This document shows, in pieces, positions 11,071 to 20,751 of a DNA stretch of 64,000 nt. The stretch comes from Acanthornis magna (taxonomy: Eukaryota > Chordata > Aves > Passeriformes > Acanthizidae). The translations under genes and the position numbers were made by a program. Under the pieces are notes generated by a model. That model was not told the DNA's origin. It saw only the letters and a program-made list of their open reading frames with translations, and made no database searches. The stretch spans positions 541,501-605,500 of the forward strand of contig JAWUZG010000330.1 in NCBI GenBank assembly GCA_036785705.1. Reading direction: 5' to 3'. How positions within the stretch are numbered: the stretch's first letter is position 1; the number at the start of each line of letters is the position of its first letter.

Positions 11071-13194
11071 CTACTCTTCTTCGGGGTATTTGAACAGTTC
11101 CTGGGTCATAAGAATGGCCTTCTTAACAACCTCAGTCCGATAACAGTCTTTTGCATCCACCCACACCACAGCATCAGGTGGGGAGATGTGTGTCTCATGT
11201 GCTTGGCCTTGGGCATGTCCTGCAGGTCTTTCTGCAGCTATTGATTCTTCGGGGCTCAGTTCCTGGTCCTGCTGCTCCTGTGGGTGTTCAAAGGGTTTCT
11301 GGACCACAAGCACAGCCTTTTTAACTACCTCTGTCTGATAGTAGTCTTTTGCATCCAGAAATACTGGAGCATCAGCTGTGCAACTGTGCCTGGTATGTCC
11401 TGGGCTCTCTGCCCCTCCTGCTGGGGCTGTTACTCTCATCCCTTCGTCAGGGCCTTGTTCCACATCCCTTTGTTCTTCCGTGTGCTCCTCAGATCCCTGG
11501 ATCACAATAACAGCTCTGCTCAGGATCTCATCTGGGATGTACTGGCCTATGTCTGGGAGAGCCGGGCCATCATCAGCTGTGGGGCTGTGTGGCACATGTC
11601 CCGGCCTCACTGCCCCTGCTGCTTTGCCTGTTACTGCCCGTGTTGCATCCGTGCTGTGTTCTTGCTCTTCTGTCTGCCTGTTGGGTCTCTGGATCAAAAT
11701 TGCAGCCTTGCTCATGAACTCACTGAAGGTATGCTGAGCTGCCTCCAGATCCAGTGCACAGGATATGGGTGGCTGCTGTTCCTGCTCTCCTGCCCCATGT
11801 GTTGCACTGAAGGCCCTTGGCAGAGCCCTTGGGACACTCTTGATGAAGGACATCCGTCGCTCCCGAGCCAGGGCATCGATGACTGTGGGGGAAGGAGATC
11901 TGAAGGCACATCCTGCATCTGTTCCTTCTTCTGTTGTTTCCTTCAGGCTCAGTTGCAGGTCCAGCTCTTCTTGCGGCTGCTGGCCAGGGCCCTGTTTCAC
12001 AGGTTCCTCCTTGCCCAGGCCCTCAGCCCTGGCAGACTGGGCTGCCTCTGGCAGAGCCTCTTTGCAGCCTGTTGGCTGCTGCCTCTTTTGCTCTCCTTTG
12101 TCTTGGGCAGCAGTTAAGGCATTTAGAACACTCATTGACTTCCTATGCCACATCTGGTTCCCTTCAAACAGGGCATCCAGGAATGCAGACAAAGGGATTG
12201 TGCAGGAGTGGGCCTGGCCTGGTTCTGGGCCAGCTGCTACCAGCTCCCACACCAAAGAGGGCTCTTCCTGAGCTGCTGGGGTGACAATGGCTGTGCCATC
12301 TTCTCTTTCATGGTCTTCATCCAATCGACATTCCTGCTCCTGAGATCCTTCTGGTGTGGCCATTGGTATTGTTCTGTCATCTGTGGGGCAGCTGGGACCT
12401 TCCTTGGGACCAATGTAGAAGTCTTTGCTGCCCTCCAGGCCCAAGGAATTGACGAGGGGATGGGCAGGAGCTGACCCGATGTCATTTGTCCTTTGCCATA
12501 GATCTGCGTGTATTGCATCTTCCCATTCCTCCTCAGAGAGCTCAAAATCAAGGCCATATTCCCACTGCTTTTCCTCCCACAGCCATGGACCAACGGCGCC
12601 TTCACACTCCTGCGCCTCGGTCAAGGCCACTGACTCACTGGTTGAAGCTTGGGCTCCCAGCTGCTCCAGTATCACAGTATTGTCTATGGTGCCCACAGCG
12701 AACCTCCTACGTGTCAGCCGTGACTGCTCTGGTGCAGTGTAGTCAATCGTCCATGGGAGGCTTGTGGCCCTATCCTCTGCTGTCGCAGGCCATGCCATTC
12801 TGGTGTTGGCACTCACCTGCCCAGGTGTGTCACGGAGCCCCCCGGAGCGCCTCAGGGAGGAGCCCTGTCCTTGGCTCCATGGCTCTCTGCCCTGCAGGCT
12901 ATCCTGCTGCTGTGGCAGGGTGGCTTCCCAGGAGCCGTGGGCCTGGAAGCTCCTGTGTGGCTCCTCTGAAGGCCTCCTCTAGAAAGACACAATAACCTCC
13001 TTCAAAACAGGCCCGTGCCCCCACAGCCATGAAGTGCTTTGGTGGCACTCAACACGCACGGTCAGCCCTGCCTGGTCCTGCTGTTCCCCTTGGTGCTGGT
13101 GGCCTGTCCCTGCACCTGCATCCCTGCTCAGGGAAGCTGATGCAAACATGGTACTCACCTGTGCTGGCTCTGCTGCTGGCTGCTTCTCCTCCAT
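11071..13194 (-). CDS. Uncharacterised two-exon repeat protein, ~647 aa
   Basis: Join exon 1 (13194-13159, 12 codons) to exon 2 (12978-11071, 635 codons plus stop). The ATG is in a strong GCCATGG context. The donor is CAG|GTGAGT and the acceptor TTGTGTCTTTCTAG|AGG. The 180-bp intron is removed in phase 0, and the frame then stays open for 1.9 kb. No signal peptide or membrane span is evident. Residues about 144-173 form an acidic, tryptophan-rich segment. From about residue 258 the protein consists of six diverging repeats (conserved Asp at 280, 380, 488 and equivalents). The last four carry a hydrophobic core of the form AILIQ/AVIVIQ/AVLVVQ/AILMTQ starting at residues 437, 501, 567 and 633. 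The repeats are separated by Glu/Gln-rich linkers, and the last one is cut short by the stop. The exon is much more GC-rich than its flanks. I do not recognise the family. Gene structure is well supported; function is unknown. Confidence 0.8.
11074..11616 (-). repeat. Tandem ~198-bp coding repeats (66 aa)
   Basis: The C-terminal third of exon 2 contains three adjacent units with nearly exact 66-codon periodicity: about 11616-11413, 11412-11218 and a truncated unit 11217-11074. Each has a His/Ser/Thr-rich lead, an Asp, the hydrophobic core ending in Gln (Thr-Gln in the last), and a Glu/Gln-rich tail. Similarity is visible in the DNA as well as the protein, for example in the blocks encoding DAKDYY/DAKDCY and EVVKKA. 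Older, more divergent units lie further upstream in the same exon. Confidence 0.8.
12979..13158 (-). other. Intron 1 of the two-exon gene
   Basis: The 180-bp intron begins GTGAGT and ends TTTCTAG. The minus-strand frame runs open from exon 1 through the intron and stops exactly at the TAG of the acceptor. An unspliced transcript would therefore encode a 71-residue product, whereas splicing restores the long frame. The acceptor has a fair pyrimidine tract. Confidence 0.8.
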
Positions 13195-13302
13195 GGCTGT
13201 TTTCGGTGTCCTCTGCCACAGACCTGCCGGTGTTACCCTGGAGAGCTGCTGCCTCCTGAGAGAATTGCTCTCCTAGGACTGGGAACCCCAGGGCTCTCTG
13301 CT

Positions 13303-13311
13303 CCTTAAATA
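13303..13311 (-). promoter_or_regulatory. TATA box of the two-exon gene
   Basis: The minus strand reads TATTTAAGG. It lies about 110 bp upstream of the ATG, so transcription would start near 13275-13282 and leave a 5' UTR of about 80-90 nt. A TATA-driven compact promoter fits a tissue-restricted gene better than a housekeeping gene. Confidence 0.6.
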
Positions 13312-13319
13312 CCCTCACT

Positions 13320-13399
13320 GTCACAATGGCCCCGTGTCACAATGGCCTCTGTTTTGTAGGGCACTGCATCACAATGGGCCACTGTCATACAGGGCCACG
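13320..13399 (-). promoter_or_regulatory. 16-bp tandem array with SOX-like cores
   Basis: Five units of 16 bp start at 13320, 13336, 13352, 13368 and 13384 (plus-strand numbering). Three of them contain TCACAATGG exactly (13321, 13337, 13369). The third unit is strongly degenerate and the fifth partly so. ACAATGG matches the HMG-box (SOX/SRY-type) core. The array begins 9 bp upstream of the TATA box, the normal place for activator sites. Periodicity and position are visible directly; factor identity is inference. Confidence 0.5.
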
Positions 13400-13402
13400 C
13401 CC

Positions 13403-16400
13403 GAGCTGTGCCATTCTGCTGTTTAGTGTCTAAGTCTTCAGAAAGACAATGAAGATTTAAATGATACTTGAACAAGCTGAGATGAGAGGAACAGCTTTTT
13501 TATTTTCTCAATTTCAACTTTGTTGGCCCAGCAAGAAGGTCCCCAATAAATAACTGTCCAGAAATATAAGAAAGGGCAAAGAGGAAAGAAATCCTGTTTG
13601 TCGGACAAACACTCCATCTACAAGCAGGAGCTTAATAAGTATTATTTGGGAAGCAAGAAATCCTCGGGCAGAATTTGAGATCATGACTACCCTTAGAAGA
13701 CAACTCTTCATCCACATGCTCCCAGCTCTGGACTTCACTTCTTGCTGTGCCCTTTCCAGCCACTTCCAAGGTTTTTCTCTGATTGTCCCTGACATCCATT
13801 CATCCAAAGTCCTGCCACAATTCAGGCTCTCTTCTGTATTTCTGTTGTCGGCTGCACTATGCACTCTGACATACAGGACACTGACGCTTTAAGGACTTCT
13901 GTAACTAGACATCATTCCCTTCTGCAGAATTCTGTAACGACAGCTGACTTGAAATCAATGAGCTAGCCTGAAGTGGATATGCCTCTAACTATCTGAAATC
14001 CTTTGCATTCCAGTTTCAAATCTAAGGCAGTTTTCTTCAACACACTAAAGAGAGCACAAATTCTTCAGGTCACAACACAGGGATTTTTTATTCACACTTG
14101 TCCCTGAGGATTTAAAAAGAAAGTGTAGGATCAAGGCATGCAGGCACTGCCATGACACATTACAGAGCCAGCTCAAAGTATTGGCAAAACCTTGGAGAGA
14201 AGAGGAGGGGCTCATTCTGGGCAGAAGCTAAACAAATTGTTTGGGTTGGTGCTTAAATAAAATCAAATCTATAAAGCTCCTCCCCATTTAACTGAAAACT
14301 GTGTTGGCCTTAGTTGTATTTTCAGCTCTCAGTCCATGTGCTAGCCTCAGATGAATGAGATGCTCAGGAGGATCCTCTTTAAGCTCAGGGAAAAATGCAG
14401 GGTGTGGCAACACAGATGTCGAAAAAAAAAATCCCTCATTTTATCTCAAAACAAAAGGGACCAAAAAGTGACCTTCATTTCAGGTGAAAGGTTTTGTATG
14501 GCTTACATCTGTATTGTGTTGTGCGATATATATTCTGTATCACTCCACTAAGGCAGATTTCCTGTGTATCATCAACTCTCTCTACGACAGTAGAGTGGAG
14601 CAGTGGTGTAAAATATTCTCATTGAGTTCATTAAATGAGCATAAATGTCTCCCTAATTAGCCAGCCCAGCATAGGAGGAGTGAATATGAGACTCAGCCGA
14701 ATGCAGAGCATAAAATCCAGAAGACTAGAAAAGAACTTCAAAGAGAGCAATGGGCTCCAGCTGGCTTCAACCATTCTTTCGGCTGGCGTGCCGTCCCAGA
14801 GACTGAAGTCACTCAGGGTTGTGATGGTGAGTAGCTGACAGGGAATGGTAATGGGAGTCACACTGGTATGGTATCTCACCTGTGCCTTGCGATTGCTATC
14901 TTTTGCTAACAGTATTGTATATTTTTATGGTGGTTTTTGTATCACTCTGTAAAATCCAAAATCCCATGTAATATCAGATGTCTTCAAATGAGTAAAGTTG
15001 CTATTAGTGATCACAGCTTCCACATGTGGAATATCTCATAGGATCTGGTGAGAGAGTACCGGACTCTGACATTTGCCTACCTAAATGCTCTTCCAGTGCA
15101 TCTGCCTTACCTTCATACCAGCCCTGTTACTAACTTCTCTGTGTATTGCTTTAAAAATTAAACATCTTTCAAAGTACCATTTATTGTGGGGCTTTTGCAG
15201 CTTCAGTGACTCCGAGTAACACAATGGAAGATGAGCTTCCACGCTGCTAACATATTGTGGGTTCACGTCTGTAGTTGGAAGCACTCATACGTAGCATTTT
15301 TCCTTTATTTTAAGAAATGTAATGAAACTTCTCAAAGAAGTGTTTTGGTGGACACTGTAACAGCATGGTATGCAGTACAGCAAAAGTTATATTAAAAAAA
15401 AGAAAACAAACCAAAAACCACCACCAACAAAAACCACAAACCAAAAGGAGAGTAAGAGGAAAGACTGATGTTACTCCTCCATACAAATGACCATAGGCAA
15501 ATCTCTTTCCCTCAGTCTCCTGGAGTAACCATGTCCCCACTCAAAGGAGGAATGTCCAGCTACAGAGTTCAAAATCAGAGTTTCAGGTATATTATTCCTT
15601 GAAAGGTAGAAATACACTAATACAAACAGGTCTTTTAAACAAAGAATTACCTTGAGATGAATTCAGATGGGGAATATAAGGATCTGTTTTATTTATTTAA
15701 GACTTTAGATGACTATTACCTTATGTTAAGGACCTACAGACCAGAATATAACATTAACATGCTGTATACACTCCATACACTTCCATCACAGTGTCTGAAA
15801 TTCTTCTAAATAAAATCACCAGAAAGTTTCTCAGTTTCACTTGGTTGTTGCATTCACATTGTGGACTAAATGCCAATTGTATTTATATTACTAGGACTTG
15901 TACTGTGATGAATGTAAGGAAAATATGTTTTCTGTATTTCTGGGGTCTCCATATGGCTTTAAAGAAATTTATTGAAGACATTTGAAGTTATTTTAGATTG
16001 TTCTTTTTTTTTTCTGATTTATCTCAGATTACAGCAAGTTGTAGAAATTTGTTTTTCTTTTCATAAACTTTGATATAAGGAATTGAAAATATAGCTTTCT
16101 TGGCATTAGATCAAGAAGAACAACAAACTCAAGGTTTTGAAATGCTGTTTAGTGTGTGTTGAATTCAAAATGTGAGCTGTGATAGCTTTTCCTTTATTAC
16201 CACTAGAAAATGTTAATGTTGCCATGTCAATCACTCGGATGGCTGTCATTATGCTTTTCTGGTGGGGTTGTATACACATGGTTTTTAGAGTGCAAATCAG
16301 GTAATCTGTATTGGTGCATAGCAACAAAGAAGATTGATTTCTGCATTCTTTTGGTATGGGAAAATTAGTTCAATTCTATGTTCCTTGAAATGTACCTCTA

Positions 16401-16411
16401 GCTTTAGACAA
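13403..16411. other. Unique DNA, no supported gene
   Basis: I see no clear gene. A minus-strand AATAAA occurs near 14086. A small open segment at about 14661-14840 is bounded by a TAG acceptor-like site and a GTGAGT donor-like site, but it is too short to call. Around 15390-15450 there is an A/C-rich low-complexity stretch. Confidence 0.5.
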
Positions 16412-16545
16412 CTCATAGAATCCAAGAATATGCTGAGTTGGAAGAGACTCACAAGGTCATTGAGTCCAATAAATTCGCAGCCCTGCACAAGCTCACACCA
16501 TATGTCTGAGAAAGTTGTCCAGCTACTTCTTGAGCTGTGTCTGAA
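16412..16545 (-). mobile_element. CR1 LINE 3' fragment
   Basis: The plus strand carries the reverse complement of a CR1 3' end: CATAGAATCC, then GAGTTGGAAGAGACTCACAA and GTCATTGAGTCCAA, the usual start of an inserted minus-strand copy. About 130 bp survive, 5'-truncated as is normal for CR1. Confidence 0.8.
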
Positions 16546-17230
16546 ACATAAGGGGTTTTTTTAGACACTTAAATGTAGAGATTTTCGATAAAAGTTAGTT
16601 CTGTTAAAATCAACTAGAATAGAAAAAGACGTAGAACTCAGTTAGAAAGAAATTAATGATTAAAGGCAGAGTAGCCCTTTGATTATTTGATATTTACTCA
16701 GCTGTGCTTAGAATAGACAATTAATAATCTTAAGAAAAGAGGGTCAAAGGAGAGCCTAGACAGTTACAAATTTTGCCCAGATGCAACCTACCTAGAAGCA
16801 ATAGAAGAGAGCATTGGGAATTTTCCAGGGTCAAATATATTGTCAAAAACCAACGAAGTAAGAAGGTCACACTGATGAAGACTCATATTACTTCATCCAA
16901 AGCAGCCCTCAGACTCAAATTAACGACCACTGACTCAATTCCATTGCAGGAGCTGCACATGCTTAATGACTTTTTGGTAATTTCCATATGAAGCAGGGAA
17001 TGGGAGGTGCTTATGCTACGAATATGGATCTGTATTTTAAACATGCATTTTTGTGATAGATAAATAAGTTCTGTGTTGTATTGTTACTTTGGAGTTATAC
17101 ATTTGGGAGCTATCCCTGCAGCTTTCCGGTGCTGAAATAAACATACACTTTCTAACCTTAAGAAGTTAGAGAATCTTTGTCCGTCTCAGGTGGATATCAA
17201 TATTAGATCTATATCTGCATTTTAATAATT

Positions 17231-17770
17231 CAGTCAGGCTTGGTGCTGTGGCCACTGCCCTGGTTAGCCTGTTCCAGTGCCCAAACACCCTCTGGTGGAA
17301 GGACCTTTTTCCTGATACCCAACCAAAACTTCCCTTGACACGACTTCATACCATTCCCTTGTATCCTGTCGCTGGTCAACACAGAGGGAAAAGAGCAGTG
17401 CTTATAATTCCGCTTTTCCTCACAAAGAAGTTGCAGACTGCAGTGAAGTCTCCCCTCAGACTCCTCCTCTCCAGGGCGAGCAGACCAAATGACCTGAGCC
17501 ACTCCTCCCATTGCACCCCCTCAAGGCTCCTCAGCATCCTTACGGACACTCTGTAATAGCTAAATGTCTTTCTTACATTGCGGTACCCAAAACTGTCCCC
17601 AGGACTCAAGATGATGCCACCCAATTGCAGAGCAGAGTGGGACAATCCCTTCCATTGCCTGGCTGGCCATGCTGGGCCTGGTGGCCCCAGGACATGGCTC
17701 ACCCTCCTGGCTACCAGGGCACTGCTGACTCATATTCAGCTTAGCAGCTCCTGTGCTTCTAGGAGTGCTT
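17231..17770 (-). mobile_element. CR1 LINE, 3' part, antisense
   Basis: This is the reverse complement of the CR1 3' region. It includes the blocks complementary to the end of ORF2 and the 3' UTR: the GCCTGTTCCAGTGCCC motif near 17270, TCTCCAGGGCGAGCAGACC near 17470, and CCAGGACTCAAGATG near 17600. The reading frames across it are broken, so it is a dead 5'-truncated copy. Small open frames on both strands here are remnants. Confidence 0.85.
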
Positions 17771-18165
17771 GAAAAGTGAGCTGCACTGATGGACCCCAAC
17801 ACCTTCTAAAATGTTTTCCAAGGATCTCACCAACTAGTTCCCTGAGCCACCTGAACTCTGCTCTCCTCTTGTCTAGCTCTGCGTTTTACTGGGACTTTTT
17901 CCTGTTAACAGAGATTTTAAACTGTATTGCTTCATGTTTGCTGTGCCCAAGACCAGTTGCCACTTCAGTTCCAAGACTCTCTCCTAAAATGCAACAAATC
18001 AAGGAGGACATCTTTCCTAGGTGGCTCCCTTAGTAACTCTGCTATGAAGTCATCATGCAGATGTTGTAGGAATCTTCTGGACTTGTACCAGCTGTGTGGT
18101 ATTCCGAGTTAATACCTGTCAAGCTGAAGTCCTTGATACATTCCTTTTATCCTCTGTTGATGTAA
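17771..18165 (-). mobile_element. Older CR1 fragment, antisense
   Basis: More diverged DNA continues from the previous copy. It resembles older CR1 subfamilies in antisense, notably the stretch at about 18037-18130 (CTATGAAGTCATCATGCAGA and after). It may be a separate, older insertion or the 5' continuation of the same one. Confidence 0.5.
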
Positions 18166-20613
18166 AGACAAGAGTACACTTTGATATTGCTAAAAAATGT
18201 AAGCCTATGAAATAGCCAGTGTTTCCTTTCAATCTGTCATTGTTGATGGTCGACTGTCAGCTGTATTTCCACTTTGCCTTTATTTCCCCATACTTTTCTG
18301 AAGGGAGCTGAGAACCTTACCCTATGTAACCACATACTAAATTTATCCAACTATTGTAGCAAAAATACTGAAATACATAACCACTAATTGCTGCATTGCA
18401 AATAAATCAAAAATATAAAATATAGCTTGACAGGTCAAACACATTTATGACACTCTCATTTTTTGTTTTTGTTTTTTTTAAAAGGCTGTTTGCTAACTTG
18501 TGTTAAGTGGCAGTGTTCAGACCACACACAGCATCCATTTTTTCTCTACCTTGTCTTTTTAACTCTATTCCAGTTATCTGATTTTATGCTCCTTCCTGAA
18601 TTTTTAGTTATTCCTCTCTGATGCTGACTTTTATTACATTTTTCTAGGCGTATCATCTCCTCTTTGCACACTCGAGAAAGCTATAAATAAATAGATTTCT
18701 TAAACTTTTATTGGCTGGTTCATTCATCCTTTTGTAAGTCTCTGAACTCAGAATGGATTTTTGGGGACAGTTTTGGGGGATTTTTTTGGTGGGTTTTTGT
18801 TTGTTTTTACAAGCTGCAGGAAATCAGATAAAATTTCAATTGTAGCTGACATGACAACTTACTACTTTTCCTCAATGGTTCCTCATACTTTTGTTATATA
18901 GAGAAATCCATATCATTCCTATGCTTTACTCAAATACTTTAATAAAGGAAAATTAAGAATAATGGACCTACTAGTTTTGTATATCAGTCTTTTTTCTTAA
19001 TAGGAAGAAAAAAGAATAAAGGAGATATAAGCCAAAAATAGTTACCTAATGGAAACAGCATTTCATGTGGACTACATAAGGAAGGCTTTCTGCACAGTTA
19101 CGAAGAGGCTGTACCATTTATTATTGGGTGCAAGAATTTTTTTGATTTGCTGAAGTAAAAAGTGTGGCTCAATATCTGTAGAACACCACACTGCAGCTGT
19201 GTACTGTAGCCAATGCATCCAAATTACAGCTTGATGCTCACAAATGAATTTTTTTTGTTACTAATGAATAAAATATTCAAACTTTCATAAAACTTGAAAA
19301 ATGGGTTTATATTTTCCGCTTGCATATACATGGACTTTGAATGTCAGCACATATGCAATATGTGTAGAGACGGTAGTAACAGAAATGTTGATTATTTTTC
19401 ATTTGTTGCCTGAATAGTTTATGCAAACCTTTGAGGGAAATATGAAACAGCTCGCATAACTAAGTTTTGTTTTGACTCTTTCTTTTCTACCAGCTTCTAA
19501 TTTATTCCTTTTGAAAATTGCTTTTATTGTTCTCTGTTTATGTTGTAGCTGTCAAGTGTGTAATCTAGCTTTTCCTGTTCAATCCGAAATTAGATATATT
19601 AATCTCACATGTTAATTTTACCCTTCATTGTTTGTTCTGTGTTTTTTTTAAAAAAATCATCATCTTTTATAGAGACTAGTGGAAGATTCTAGAAGGCATT
19701 ATCCCTTTATGATTTTACAATGTACTGAACCATGTTTGTAACACAGTATTTGTCTTAAATCCGTGAATATTATTATTGTATGTATTTTCAAAGACTACTA
19801 GAGTGCCTTCATATAACTCAATTATATACAGTTTAATTAAAGTAAATCAAATTACTCATTAGCACTAGTAACTTTAAGCTTTAGAATGTATTTGAATTGG
19901 GGAAAGGATTTGAATACCTGGCTTACCAGTTCTAGTGTGGTAGGAAATTAATTAGCATTATACATATGTTAGCTCCTTTCAAGACATGCACAGATGGGAT
20001 AACAAAACTGGAAAGATAAGAAGCTCTGAGAATCACTTTTTAAATTTACTAATTAAAAAGGTATTTGCTATTGTGAGCAACTGAATTAAAACAAGACTAG
20101 ATATTGAAGAAAAAAATACACCAACCCCACAGAAGTAATAAGGACTGAATAATAAGTTATCTGACAATGTTATTTTACTTGAGGTCACATTATTTTAATT
20201 GTAATGAAAGTACACTAAAGAAAGGTCACTCTTCTTCATTTTAGTAAAAGTCTTTTTTTCAGAGTGATGAAATTATGTGATTAAAATGAAAAATTAGAAG
20301 GACATGTAGGAATAGTAGATTTCTTTCTTACTTTATCAATTTCCTTAAGATGCAGTTGCACCCTTCATTTTGTTAAACTCATTATCAGGCTTATCTGTTG
20401 TCTTTTGAAAATAATGGCTTCTAAATTCATGGACTCTTGACCAGTGTGTTAGTTTATGTACTCTTTTTATTTCTTGACTTACTTTGAAGAAATTGCACCT
20501 ATATTAGATGTCACAAGTAGAGAAAAACTGAGTGAGATTATTCAGAAAATTATGACAATACATAATAAAAGAAAGCCATAGTAATTTGATAAAATCTGTT
20601 TCCTTTCACAGGA
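18166..20613. other. AT-rich unique DNA, no gene seen
   Basis: Very AT-rich, with frequent stops in all frames. I recognise no repeat family and no splice-consistent open frame. Confidence 0.6.
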
Positions 20614-20751
20614 ATTTTATTTTATTTTATTATTTTATTTTATTTTATTTTATTTTATTTTATTTTATTTTATTTTATTTTATTTTATTTTATTTTATTT
20701 TATTTTATTTTATTTTATTTTATTTTATTTTATTTTATTTTATTTATTTTT
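20614..20751. repeat. (TTTTA)n pentanucleotide microsatellite
   Basis: About 135 bp of almost uninterrupted TTTTA units, with one shortened unit near the 5' end and one near the 3' end. The 5-bp unit has no stop in one plus-strand frame, which creates a spurious low-complexity open frame. Such long pure arrays are usually length-polymorphic. Confidence 0.95.

Noticed and set aside
11284..12117. 277-codon plus-strand open frame
   Set aside because: It lies antisense to exon 2 of the minus-strand gene, is Cys/Leu/Ser-rich from reverse-complemented coding sequence, and has no promoter or splice signals of its own.
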